NCBI GenBank assembly: GCA_036927565.1
Contig: JAYESD010000001.1
Location: 143,767,415-143,831,414 of the forward strand
Direction of reading: 5' to 3'
Origin: Tuctoria greenei
Lineage: Eukaryota; Streptophyta; Magnoliopsida; Poales; Poaceae
Length of the DNA: 64,000 bases
The notes under the pieces were generated by a model. That model made no database searches. It worked only from the letters and a program-made list of their open reading frames with translations, and had not been told where the DNA came from. Shown in pieces: positions 1 to 10,915 of this stretch (its first letter is position 1; the number at the start of each line of letters is the position of its first letter). The position numbers and the translations under genes were made by a program.

Positions 1-365
1 GATTAGAGTAAGCGTGTTGTGTAGTTTTGAGAGACCGTGGGATGCAAGCCCAGGGAAGAAACAAACGAGAGACGAAATAAGGTTGTATGAAAGAGAAAAG
101 ATGCCGATAAGGCATTTCATTTTTAACGAACATTTTTCATTTTTGACGCTCCAGAGGAGATGTGCCCTTCTAATTGAATCAGTGCTAAAAATGGAAAATC
201 AAAAACTCAAGGCGATACATAAAAGGGTGAGGGAGGGTTCTGATGAATATTGGTCATCACGCGTGGACTTCTCTTCAGACCTCGTTTTCCCTTATAGATT
301 GCACACCGGCCTTCGCCCTTTATCTGGCGCGAGCTGACCAGAGGAGAAGAAGGTGCGGAATCAGC
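1..365. other. Left edge, unassigned sequence
   Basis: This stretch precedes the first recognisable gag homology. It does not resemble the leader of the complete copy at 2699-6632. A 107-codon open frame at 14-337 has no recognisable domain. It may be a different leader or older DNA into which copy A was joined. I see no promoter, PBS or repeat in it. Confidence 0.3.
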
Positions 366-2267
366 CTGAGAATCTTCTGCTAATCAGTAAAAATCCTCAG
401 ACCATCTTTACAACTCCTTCCACAGAAAGTAATTACATTCTCCCATCTCTTCCTTCTGATGATGGTTTTGGTTACGATGAATATATTGCTTGGGAAATAG
501 AGTTGGATAAAAATTTTGGACAATATCATATGTGTGAGAGGAGAAAGATTAGAAATGTTGCAAGTGCATTAGTAGGTTATGCATTAACTTGGTGGAACAA
601 TTTAAATAATTTAGAAAAACCTCGAACATGGAAGGATATGAAAATTTGTGTGCGAGAAACTTTTATGAATGTATCTAATTGAAAAGATGAAGTGCATCAA
701 TTTGAGGAGAAATTTCTTGTTGTACCTCCTTTTGTGTCTAATGTTTTGCAGGACAATATAGAAAATAATATAGATGATGCTAAAGAGAACGAGGATTTCA
801 ACAACACTTGTGAAATTTTAGATGGATCAACTTATAATGCACTCGAATTCACTGCTGAAAATGGTAAGGCAAGACATTCTACATATACAGAAGGTGAGAA
901 GTTTTTGGATGTTCTGAATTTTTCCGCCAATCAAGCTATTTTCGAGGAGCAACTATTAGAATCATTTATTTATACACCATTTTCATATGTTGATTTTCCT
1001 GATGATCGTTGCGCTAAGAAAGAGTTTGGTGATGATAATTATATTGTACCTATGCTAGAACAATCAAATGAATTTGATACTTTATCACTCACATGTGCTG
1101 AAATTAAGCATTTGATTCCAATTACATGTGAAAGGGATGAGCTGAAATTGTTGTCTTCTCTAAATACTTTGGGTTATTGAATTTGACACTCTTTGTGATC
1201 TTGATGTCGTAGAGAAGAGAATATTTTCCCAATCTGAATTGCCTTTGTTAAATAGAAATATTTTTCATGCTATAGGCAAATATGAACATAGTGGTATGTT
1301 TATAGTGCATAAAGTTTACATATGTTCAAATGAGAAAGCTCCTTTTGTGCTGCAACAACATGGTCAAGTAAATGAATGTACTAATGCTAATAATGTATTG
1401 TCAAGTTTCTCTAGTATTTTTTCCTTACAACAGGCACAACAAAAGCATTATTCACTGCGGTTGTGCAATATGGACAGCACTCACTCTTTCCCCAAAAGCC
1501 TCTTTACTGAACATACGAGCAAGCCGAGGACGGCATGTCATCAAGAAGGGGAGAATGACGAGATCAAGCACATTGTCATTGCACATACAAGCATAACACA
1601 ATGTTTATTTGTTTGGGATCCTGGCTCGAGTCAATGTGCATGCGTATTTGATGAAGAACATGGAGATGGTGCACTATATCGTCCACCACCTTGGCCTCCT
1701 CCTTTGATGCACACAAGAGGATTTGATGGTGTTGCACATATGGACCCACACATGAGAGAATATGAACTTGATTCGAGGACGACTCCAATTCAAAAAGGGG
1801 AGGATGATGAGGACATCAATCCAATGCATATACACAACACTCCATCCAACATACAAGATGCAATCAATAGGATTCACACACACCAATTAATTTCAGAGGT
1901 GAGCTCGTTCTTATATGTTTCCTTATATATTTTTGAGAATAGATTGCTACCAAATGACTTACTTGTGATTAGAATAGATAGAAAAGTTAAAGGAGTAATT
2001 GGAGGAAGACTTAGGGGCGTGGAGGACCAGAGCATACGTTCAAAGAGGATGGAAACCGACCCCAACTCAAAATTGTGTCCAACTCGGAGTCCAGGAGCAG
2101 TACGCACTAAAACGGACGACCAGGACGCATACGAACTCTGTTTTCGACATTCTACATATGCACGAAAAAGGGAGAGGATAACCATTCTAATGGCATTGGT
2201 ACCATGTCAAAATTCCTTCGGAGTCGGCAGGAATCGTCGAAACAAAATCGAGTTCAGAATCTGTTAG
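353..2267 (+). pseudogene. gag: Broken gag-plus-tail polyprotein, copy A
   Basis: The N-terminal part (353-682) is a retrotransposon gag domain with the signature 'YALTWWNNL' followed by a 'W-x-D-M-K' segment. A TGA at 680-682 interrupts it, and the same frame continues to 1180. There a 2-bp loss relative to copy B (TTAT against TTATAT) shifts the frame, and reading resumes at 1239-2267. The C-terminal part includes a Pro-rich 'RPPPWPPPLMH' stretch and an acidic 'EGEDDEDI' motif. It resembles the tail found after integrase in grass Ty3/gypsy polyproteins; that resemblance is from family memory and is an inference. The central enzymatic domains are missing. The last frame runs a few bases into the LTR. 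Confidence 0.7.
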
Positions 2268-2698
2268 GGTGCTGCGTCACCGTATTGGACCATTGGGCCT
2301 TGTATCAAGTCTAAGTCCATTATTTTCATATCTTAGGTATAGTTCACGACCCCAACACCCCCTTGGACGTCCTCCCACCTATATATACTCCATAGTAGCC
2401 GCCATAGACAATTGGGTTTTGCTTAGATTAATAATATCGCCGTTCTATGGTTTGTGAAACCCCAACTTCGCAATTTTAGATCGTGTCTTCTACGTTCTTG
2501 CTTGTGTTCTCTCGGTTGCACTTTCTGGGATTAGCCTTCTTGGTGAGGTCAATCGTGTGCAGCACGGTTGATAACCAACGGAGCAGTGGTGTAGTGATTG
2601 CAGGGGTTTTTCGTGTTCTACTCGAGAGCCTTCGATCATCAACGTCGAGATCTCCACATCAATCGACTTATCCATTACCTTTAGGAATATCGGGACTC
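2262..2698 (+). repeat. 3' LTR of copy A
   Basis: The LTR starts TGTTAGGGTG, where sister copies read TGTCAGGGTG. It contains a TATATATA box at 2380-2387 and ends at the CGGGACTC motif shared by the other copies. It joins the inverted LTR of copy B directly. Confidence 0.7.
2380..2387 (+). promoter_or_regulatory. TATA box in LTR of copy A
   Basis: A TATATATA sequence lies about 120 bp inside the LTR and is kept at the same place in the other LTRs of this family, for example near 2935 and 6510 on the - strand and 8167 on the + strand. It is the likely core promoter of the element. Confidence 0.55.
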
Positions 2699-3059
2699 TT
2701 GAAAAACCCCTGCAATCACTACACCACCGCTCCGTTGGTTATCAACCATGCTGCACATGATTGACCTCGCCAATAAGGCTAATCCCTGCAGGTGCAATCG
2801 ATAACACAAGCAAGAACAAGGTAGAAGCAATCTGAATTGCTAAGTTGGGGTCTCACAAACCGAGGAACGACGAAACTGTGTATAACGGATTAATCTAAGC
2901 AAAACCCAATTGTTCATGGCGGCTACTATGGAGTATATATAAGTGGGAGGACGTCCAAGGGGGTGTTGGGGTCGTGACCTAACCCTAAGATACGAAAATA
3001 ATGGACTTAGACATGATACAAGGCCCAATGGCCTAATACGGTGGCGCAACACTGTGACA
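2699..3059 (-). repeat. 3' LTR of copy B, truncated
   Basis: On the - strand it starts TGTCACAGTG at 3059 and matches the LTR of copy A. It breaks off after the GCAGGGGTTTTTC segment, lacking about 100 bp of LTR end. The truncation point is the inversion joint with copy A. Confidence 0.7.
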
Positions 3060-4979
3060 GATTCTGACTCGATTTCGTTTCGACGATTGCTGTCAACTCT
3101 GAAAGGATTTTGACATGAGACCAGCGCCATTGGAAAGTTTATCCTCTCCCCTTTCCGTGCATATGTAGAACGTCCAAAACGGAGTTCGTATGTTTCATGG
3201 GCGTCCGTTTTAGTGCGTACTGCTCTTGGACTCCGAGTTGGACACGATTTTGAGTTTGGCTCGGTTTCCATCTTCTTTGAACGAATTCTCTGGTCCTCCA
3301 TGTCCCTAATACTTCCTCCAACTACTGCTTGAATCTCTCCATGGATCCTAATCACAATTAAATCATTAGGTAGGAATCTATGCTCAAAAGCATATAACGA
3401 AACATATAAGAACGAGCTCACCTCTAAAATTAATTGTTGTGTATGAACTCTATTGATTGCATCTTGTATGTTCAATGGAGTGTTGTTTGTATCTATAGAA
3501 GTGATGTCTTCATCATCCTCCCCTTCTTGAATTGGAGTCGTCCTCGATTCAAGTTCATCTTCTCTCATGTGTGGGTCCATATGTGGAACGCCATCAAATC
3601 CTCTTGTGTGCATCAAAGGAGGAGGCCAAGGTGGTAGACGGTATAGTGCACCATCTCGATGTTCTCTATCAAATAAGAATGACCATTCACTTGAGCCAGG
3701 ATCACAAACAAATAAACATTGTGCCATGTTTATTTGTGCAATGATAATGTGCATGATCTCATCATTCTCCCCTTCTTTATGACAAGCTGTCCCCGACTTG
3801 CTCGTATATCCAGCAAAGGGGCTTTCTTTGGGGATAGAATGAGCAATGTCCATACTGCACAACCGCAACAAACAATGCTCCTCTTTTATATATTGTCCTT
3901 GCTGCAAGAAAAAAAATGCTACAAAAACTTGACAATACATTATTAGTGTTAGTGCATCCATTCATTTTACCATGTTGTTGCAGCACTAAATGGGATATCT
4001 CATTTGAGCATATGTAAACTTTATGCACCATAAATTCACCACTATCTTCATAGTTGCCTATAGCATGAAAAATATTTCTAAGTAACAAAGGAAATTCAGA
4101 TTGGGAAAGTATTATCCTCTCTACAATATTTAGATCACAAAGAGTGTCAAATTCAATATAACCCAAAATATTTAGAGAAGATAACAATTTCAGCTCATCC
4201 CTTTCACATGTAGTTGGAATCAAATGCTTAATTTCAGCACAAGTGAGTGATAAAGTATCAAATTAATTTAGTTGTTCTAGCATAGGTGCAATATAATTAT
4301 CAGCAAATAACCCTTTTTTGTTGTAAGAATCAGTAGGAAAATCAACTAGTGGTAAAAGTGTATTATGAAAAGGTTCATCTTGTTGCTGCTCATCAATAGC
4401 ATGATTGGTAGCAAAATTCAGCACATCTGAAAATGTCATACCTTGGTTAACTGTAGAGCATTGTCCACTAACACTACTCTCATTCGCATCTACATTTATT
4501 TGTTCATGTTCCTGCAAAAGGCTAGGCAAAGGAGGAGGTACAACAAGAAAATTCTTTTCAAGTTCATGTATTTCATTTTTGTAATTAGATACATTAGCAA
4601 AAGTTTCTCGCATAAGAATTTTCATATCTTTCTACATTCGAGGTTTTTCTTTATCGCTTAAGTTGTCCCACCATGTTAATGCACAATCAACTAATGCACT
4701 ATCAATATTTCTAATCTTTCTACTCTCACACATATGCCATTGTACAAAAATTTTATCCAACTCTATTTCCCAAGCAATATATTCATCGTAATCAAAACCA
4801 TCATAATAAGAAAGAGATGGGAGAATGTAATTACTTCTTGTAGAAGGTGTTATAAAGGTGGTCTGAATGTCATGTGAATCCTTGGTTGATGTTTGATTTT
4901 TAGTGAGCAACTCCATCGTCGTCTTCATCATGTCAATCATCTCAGCATATAATGCATGATTCTTGCTTTTACCTGACAT
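3060..4979 (-). pseudogene. gag: Broken gag-plus-tail polyprotein, copy B
   Basis: The start chosen is the ATG at 4979-4977 (MSGKSKNHALYAEM), which follows an untranslated leader. The gag domain carries 'YDEYIAWEIELDKIF' and 'CALTWWDNL' (4850-4640). Frame changes near 4630 and 3960 break it. Between them, 4223-3777 shows that gag and tail were once one continuous frame. The tail keeps the 'RLPPWPPPLMH' and 'EGEDDEDI' motifs. No aspartic protease, RT or integrase motif occurs between gag and tail. The product would be a capsid-like protein fused to a short tail. Confidence 0.7.
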
Positions 4980-6158
4980 TTTTAGTAGAAAACAAAAGAT
5001 AAGAAAAAAATATGTTATCCCTATCAACTACAAAGGATAATGGCAAAGTGGAAGTAGAATCACACACTCTCAAGCATCTTACCACACTCTTACAAGTGTT
5101 CTTACCGACAATGCAGGTGGCAAACGGTGGCCGGTATGAAGAAACCAATGAAGCGTGGGATGATTGCAAAGGTGTATTAATTCTGCTTAAGAGTAAAGTG
5201 TAGCTTGTATGACACTTTATATGTAGTAAGGATTAGCAACAATGCAATCAGGTAGTAAATTTTAATAAGTGTTCAAAGTACTTGTCAAAGTTGCTGGCCT
5301 AAGTGTGTTCCTAGCAGTTCAAGCAAGCAAGACATGAGATAAAACTAGATGACACAAAGGATGCAAGCACTTCTATTTTTTTGTTTTTTATCCCATTTTT
5401 TAGTGCGGCTTTTGTATTTTATTTTGCACTTGCCTTTTTCTTTTGTCTTTCTTTTCTCAGAATGTGCTGCAAAAGAAGAACACAATAAAAATCAATCAAA
5501 GATATCTCGTGTGTCTATCGCAGATTTTCTGCTCAATCTTCCAAGTACAAATAGGCACACTTAGAGGCTCTAAATAGAAAAACTTACAACAGAAAGATTG
5601 TATATATATCACCCCTATTTAGTTTCAATATATGGAAGACCTATTTTGGACAAGAACAATAGGAGATATTGTCTCCGAAATACAGACTGTTCAGAAATTC
5701 TAGGTCCAGAACAGATTCAGATCTAATGCACTTTTGACCATGATATATCTGTTTACTGAGAAACCTATGAATACGAAAGTTGTAGACATCTTCTTAAGCT
5801 TTCCAGAAAGTACAAGAACTCCAAAATCCTTGCTCGTATGATTGAGATATGATGAAAATACCAAACTAGACAAAGATGAATCTAATCTGGACGTGATGAC
5901 GTGATTCAAGAGTATGAATAAACACCATGCAAAACTCAAACTTAGAAAAAACACTTTCTAAACCAGCAATATGACTCAAAAAAGGACACAAACTCAACAA
6001 AAATAAACTGAAAATGGAATTTGCAAAGACTCAATGGTGGTTTGGACAAAGTAATGAACAAATCTACTAAACTGCAAGTTTTTTGTGGCTTTTTTGTGGA
6101 CTCTAGGTATGAAAAACAAAACTAATGTAAAGGATAGATGAATTAACTAATGGGCAAC
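4980..6158 (-). other. Untranslated leader of copy B
   Basis: This AT-rich stretch runs between the PBS and the gag start on the - strand. The short open frames in it (5349-5564 +, 5700-5954 -) have no recognisable domain and are not repeated elsewhere. It probably holds the packaging signal of the element, but nothing in the sequence proves this. Confidence 0.5.
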
Positions 6159-6160
6159 CT

Positions 6161-6177
6161 GGAAATATGATACCAAT
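6161..6177 (-). promoter_or_regulatory. Primer-binding site, initiator tRNA-Met type
   Basis: On the - strand TTGGTATCAT follows the LTR end (TTCTCA) after four bases. It matches the first ten bases of the usual TGGTATCAGAGC site for initiator tRNA-Met. This defines 6181-6632 as a 5' LTR. Confidence 0.6.
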
Positions 6178-6180
6178 TCA

Positions 6181-6632
6181 TGAGAAGAATGAGTCCCGAT
6201 CTTTCGATAGGTAATGTGTAAGTCGATCGATGAAGATCTTGACATTGATGATCTGAGGCTCTCGAGTAGAACACGAAAAACCCCTACAATCACTACACCA
6301 CCGCTCCGTTGATTATCAACCGTGCTACACACGATTGACCTTGCCAAGAAGGCCAATCCCTACAGGTGCAACCGAGAACTCAATCAAGAACAAGGTAGAA
6401 GCAATCTGAATTGCTAAGTTGGGGTCTCACAAACCGATGAACGGCGAAACTGTGTATAACAGATTAATCTAAGCAAAACCCAATTGTTCATGATGGCTAC
6501 TATGGAGTATATATAGGTGGGAGGACGTCCAAGGGGTTGTTGGGGTCGTGACCTAACCCTAAGATACGAAAATAGTGGACTTAGACTTGATACAAGGCCC
6601 AATGGCCCAATACGGTAGGCAACACCCTGACA
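6181..6632 (-). repeat. 5' LTR of copy B (shared with tail copy C)
   Basis: The LTR starts TGTCAGGGTG at 6632 and ends TTCTCA at 6181, 452 bp. It contains the family TATATATA box near 6510. A polyprotein tail lies upstream and the PBS downstream, so it serves as the 3' LTR of one unit and the 5' LTR of the next. Confidence 0.7.
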
Positions 6633-7338
6633 GATTCTAAACTTGATTTTGTTACGAAGATTCCTTTCGAATCCAAAAGAATTTTGACATGGGACCAGAG
6701 CCATTGTAAAGGTTATCCTATCCCCTTTACGTGCATATGTAGAACGTCCAAAACGGAGCTCGTATGTTTCCGGGGCCTCCGTTTTAGTACGTACTGCTCT
6801 TGGACTCTGAGTTGGACACGATTTTGAGTTTGGCTTGGTCTCCATCTTCTTTGAACGAATTATCTGGTCCTCCATGTCCCTAATACTTCCTCCAACTACT
6901 CCTTGAACCTCTCCATGGATCCTAATCGCAATTAAATCATTAGGTAGGAATCTATGCTCAAAAACATATAACAAAACAAATAAGAACGAGCTCACCTCTG
7001 AAATTAATTGTTTTATATGAACTTTATTGATTGCATCTTGTATGTTCAATGGAGTATTGTTTGTATCCATAGAAGTAGTGTACTCATCATCCCGCCCTTC
7101 TTGAATTGGAGTTGTCCTCGATTCAAGTTCATCTTCTCTCATGTGTGGTTCCATATGTGCAACGCCATCAAATCCTGTTGTGTGCATCAAAGGAGGAGGC
7201 CAAGGTGGTGGACGATATAGTGCACCATCTCGATGTTCTCCATCAAATAAGCATGTCCATTCACTTGAGCGAGGATCCCAAACAAATAAACATTGTGCCA
7301 TGTTTATTTGTGCAATGATAATGTGCATGATCTCATCA
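6633..7338 (-). pseudogene. Polyprotein tail fragment, copy C
   Basis: This is the C-terminal third of the gag-tail polyprotein. It carries 'RPPPWPPPLMH', 'SRTTPIQEG' and 'LLPNDL'-type motifs (LPNDLIAIRI near 6940) and runs into the LTR at 6632. It begins abruptly at about 7338, where it meets the inverted copy D. The gag half is missing. Confidence 0.65.
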
Positions 7339-7340
7339 TT

Positions 7341-8047
7341 AATGACGAGATCAAGCACATTGTCATTGCACATACAAGCATGGCACAATGTTTATTTGTT
7401 TGGGATTCAGGCTCGAGTCAATGTGCATGCGTATTTGATGAAAAACATGGAGATGGAGCACTATGTCGTCCACCACCTTGACCTCCTCCTTTGATGCACA
7501 CAAGAGGATTTGATGGCGTTGCACATATGGACCCACACATGAGATAAGATGAACTTGAGTCGAGGATGAATCCAATTCAAGAAGGGGAGGATGATGAGGA
7601 CATCACTCCTATGCATAGACACCACACTCCATTCAACATACAAGATGCAATCAATAGAATTCACACACACCAATTAATTTTAGAGGTGAGCTCGTTCTTA
7701 TATGTTTCCTTATATTATTTTGAGAATAGATTGCTACCTAATGACTTAATTGTGATTAGAATATATAGATAAGTTAAAGGAGTAATTGGAGGAAGACTTA
7801 GGGGCGTGGAGGACCAGAGGATACGTTCAAAGAGGATGGAAACCTACCCAACTCAAAATCGTGTCCAACTCGGAGTCCAGGGGCAGTATGCATTAAAATG
7901 GACACCCAGGACGCATACGAACTCCGTTTTGGACGTTCCACATATGCACGGAAAGGGGAGAGGATAAACATTCCAATGAAGCTGGTCACATGTCAAAATT
8001 CCTTGGGAGTCGAACGGAATCGACGAAATAAAATAGAGTTCAGAATC
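7341..8047 (+). pseudogene. Polyprotein tail fragment, copy D
   Basis: This mirrors copy C, starting at the same point of the polyprotein. It shares 'HIVIAHTSMAQCLFVWD', a 'RPPP' block and 'EGEDDEDI' near 7585, with a stop near 7545. It continues into a + strand LTR at 8048. Copies C and D form a head-to-head palindrome with arms of about 1.1-1.2 kb. Confidence 0.65.
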
Positions 8048-8495
8048 TATCAGGGTGTTGTGCCACCGTATTGGACCATTGAGCCTTGCATCAAGTCTAA
8101 GTCCATTATTTTCGTATCTTAGGTTTAGGTCACGACCCTAACACCCCCTTGGACGTCCTGCCACCTATATATACTCCATAGTAGCCACCATAGACAATTG
8201 GTTTTTGCTTAGATTAATAATATCGCCGTTCTACGGTTTGTGAAACCCCAAATTCACGATTTCAGATTGTGTCTTCTACGTTCTTGCTTGTGTTCTTGGT
8301 TGCACCTGCAGGGATTAGCCTTCTTGGCGAGGTCAATCGTGTGCAGCACGGTTGATAACCAACGGAGTGGTGGTGTAGTGATTGCAGGGGTTTTTCGTGT
8401 TCTACTCGAGAGTCTTGGATCATCAACGTCGAGATCTCCACATCAATCGACTTATCCATTACCTTTCGGAAGATCGGGACTCACCTTTCTTATCA
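8048..8495 (+). repeat. 3' LTR of copy D
   Basis: The LTR starts TATCAGGGTG, a one-base change from TGTCAGGGTG, and ends near TTATCA at 8495, 448 bp. A TATATATA box lies near 8167. Beyond it the sequence changes at once to the end of an Athila-like LTR. Confidence 0.65.
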
Positions 8496-8497
8496 TT

Positions 8498-8550
8498 GTG
8501 GATCATCATCTCTTATCAAAAATGATTTGTGGTGCTAATAAATACCAACA
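8498..8550 (+). repeat. End of an Athila-like LTR
   Basis: The last ~50 bp match the LTR end at 38350-38388 (shared ATGATTTGTGGTG and AAATACCA segments) and finish with CCAACA. The rest of this LTR is missing, replaced by the copy A-D cluster. The PBS starting nine bases downstream marks it as the end of a 5' LTR. Confidence 0.55.
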
Positions 8551-8558
8551 AGCATTTC

Positions 8559-8576
8559 TAGCACTATTGCCAGGGA
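8559..8576 (+). promoter_or_regulatory. Decayed tRNA-Asp primer-binding site
   Basis: TAGCACTATTGCCAGGGA matches 13 of 18 bases of the tRNA-Asp site typical of Athila elements (TGGCGCCGTTGCCGGGGA). Most differences are transitions. Confidence 0.5.
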
Positions 8577-10910
8577 AGGCAAAGAAAGTAAATGATAGGT
8601 GTTGCTTATGATTAAGCTATATGTACTAATAGTTATTAGATAAGATTACCCTTGTTTTGTTTTCTTCTTTTCGACGAAAATAGGGTAGTGTTTGGCTAGC
8701 CCATTTCTTGGGAAAGCCAAAGAGGACGCAAGACCTAACTCCAATAGTACTTCAAGGCGTTCCTCAACAAATTCTTTCTGTTGGGCAACACCATTGCCAC
8801 AACGAGAGGATTCTCCGGCTTCCAGCAGGAGCCAAAGGCATCGATCCCCAAAGCTTGGGGGAAGCTCCAAGATTATATCTTGGTTTGCCTTCACCTTGGT
8901 GGTGGATAGTTGCCTCATAGTCCAACACTCTTACAACGAGTTGACTTTGTCGACCATGATCACATTCATGTTGAAGTTGGAGGTGACCTCTTCTCATTCA
9001 TCACGAGAAAAATGAGGATTTGATTGAGAAGATGGTCACCATTCAAGGGGTGGATCAATGAATGCTCTTATTCAATTAGTATGGCATGCACACCTTTATA
9101 AGGTGGACATGCTAGCCATTGAACTAGATCTCCCATTGACAAATCAACAAGGTCAATCCAATGGAGAAGTGTTTGGATGATCCAAGCCATGGATATTCAT
9201 ATAATTTGTGAAAATCTACGTCAACATGGGACACTTGGGGATTTATTTACCTAATCCCCGTGAGGAGCCTTCATTTCCAAACAACAACTCCAATGGCCAC
9301 CACCAACAAGGAGGTCAAGAGTGGAATCAATAAAATCAAGGAGGATATGGGAATTTGAATTCGAATGGTTCCAACTTCAACTAGCCTATCTTGAAGTATC
9401 TTGTCCATGGCCAAGGAGAAATCAATGACAACATACCCAATAAGCAATTGACCAAGGCCAAGGCACTTTAAAAAGCATTCAAGATGGAAGGGTTCCACAA
9501 TCACTTCTTGGACCCTACACTTCAACCAAGCCCGTGCAACTTTGGGCAAAGAGACATTGTGGATGAAGCGTTTCTTGTTTGATTTTGGAGTCCACATGTC
9601 GTCATGCCGAAGGAAGCCTTTGATCCAAGATCAAGAATGAGTTGAATCAAACGAACTTCTTGGAGATCGAAGCGACACCCCCACAAGTAGACAACCTCAT
9701 TGTCTCTATGAGGAAATCAAGTTATGAGAGGACTCCGTCATGTCGTTCATGATGACATTCTAAGAAGACGGGGAAGCAAGGGCCATCCAAATGGCCCAAG
9801 TCCACTAAGCCGACATAAAAAGAGAATGACGGAAGAAGGAGAAGCCTCACCAAGTTTATGAACGAATATCTTTAATGAAAGGTCATCGCAACATCAAGTC
9901 TCCATAAAGGAAACAATGAGGTCGGGGGCACCACGTGCTCCACTTGTCCAAATGACAGACAAAGGAGGTTTGGCATATCAACAAGAGAAGTCATCCACAC
10001 CTTAATCTTCGGGTATGGACGACACACAATCACGCTAAACAAGATGGAGGTAAGTCCCGCTCATCGGACTTCTAAAATTCGGTGAGTCCTTGCCAATAGT
10101 TTAATTGGTAGTTATCTCATATTTGTTTTTCGAATTGCATATTTGAATTTCTCATCAACCCTTGCATTTGCATTTAGCATATTTGAATTTTCACGCTTGC
10201 GTGTTGGAAACTTAAATTTCCAACTATCATAAAACTAAAATTCTGAATTTGGGAATAAATTTATTTTGATATGAACTTTTAATGTAACCGCTTGAATTTA
10301 TTTTCCTAATTTAAACCAAAAAGATTTCACTTGTTCCTCATTGAATTTGCAAGTTGTTTAAAGGTGGGCAAGACAATTTGACAAGGGGTTCAATTTGCTT
10401 TTGGCTAACTAATACGTTTTCGAGTTGTTGTGTTTGTTCTTGATTTTATTGCAGCTATGAGATTGTTTGGCAAGAAATGTTGAAGCCTCATCAAGCTAAG
10501 GACACCATCTGGAGGATTCAAGTGCATAACCCTCCACCGATCTCGTTTCGAGTTCAAGGTGGAGGTATGCTCAAGATGATGACCTAATGGAGAAGCAAGA
10601 TGAAGCTTCATTCAACTCCAACCTCAACATGGCAAAAGACATCGAACATCAAAGCTACGCCGAAGTCCACGACCATGAGTTTCTCATGCTAGGACCTTCA
10701 AATTCAAACTGCTCTTCAAATGAGGTACGAGTTTAGAATTTTTCATCGTTGGGATTTCATTATAATTAAATAATTTTTTCTTGCTTTGCCGAGGAAGGTT
10801 TATACATCCTTTCAATTCTTAGGCACCCTCACAAGATTAAGTGTTGGCAGTGCCTTCTAATATATCAAAAGGAATGACACCTTGGAGAAATTTAAACAAG
10901 TACCTAGAAT
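8577..10910 (+). pseudogene. Decayed interior of an Athila-like Ty3/gypsy element
   Basis: No frame stays open for more than about 100 codons. Short stretches look like gag or nucleocapsid, such as an Asn/Gly/Gln-rich run near 9280-9380. From about 10060 to 10450 the DNA turns AT-rich and is flanked by canonical-looking splice sites (GAG/GTAAGT at 10050, TTGCAG at 10454). The identity of the 3' part (10455-10910) is unknown. The 10916 element inserted at its right end. Confidence 0.4.
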
Positions 10911-10915
10911 CTCAT
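10911..10915. repeat. Target-site duplication CTCAT (left)
   Basis: CTCAT lies immediately before the 5' LTR. An identical CTCAT follows the 3' LTR at 20511-20515, showing that the element between them inserted as one unit. Confidence 0.9.

Larger units (their letters stand above)
366..2698 (+). mobile_element. Non-autonomous LTR retrotransposon, copy A (gag, tail, 3' LTR)
   Basis: Copy A reads on the + strand from gag through a conserved tail into an LTR. It matches the mirror copy at 2699-4979 along its length. There is no sign of protease, reverse transcriptase, RNase H or integrase, so the family must rely on proteins from another element. The 5' LTR and leader are absent: homology begins near 366. 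The right end abuts copy B tail-to-tail at about 2699, and no target duplication separates them. Confidence 0.75.
2699..6632 (-). mobile_element. Non-autonomous LTR retrotransposon, copy B (LTR-leader-gag-tail-LTR)
   Basis: This is the most complete copy of the family. Reading on the - strand it has a 5' LTR (6632-6181), a PBS resembling initiator tRNA-Met (6177-6161), a leader of over 1 kb, gag starting at 4979, the conserved tail and a truncated 3' LTR (3059-2699). No pol domains are present. A further polyprotein tail (7338-6633) lies upstream of its 5' LTR, so two elements share one LTR, as expected from unequal LTR recombination. Confidence 0.7.

Noticed and set aside
1239..2267. Independent host gene at the tail of copy A
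   Set aside because: The same frame occurs four times in the window, always running into the same LTR, and copy B shows it joined to gag.
8646..8918. Minus-strand 90-codon frame as a possible host gene
   Set aside because: No recognisable domain. It sits just downstream of a transposon PBS, with an overlapping + strand frame of equal length.
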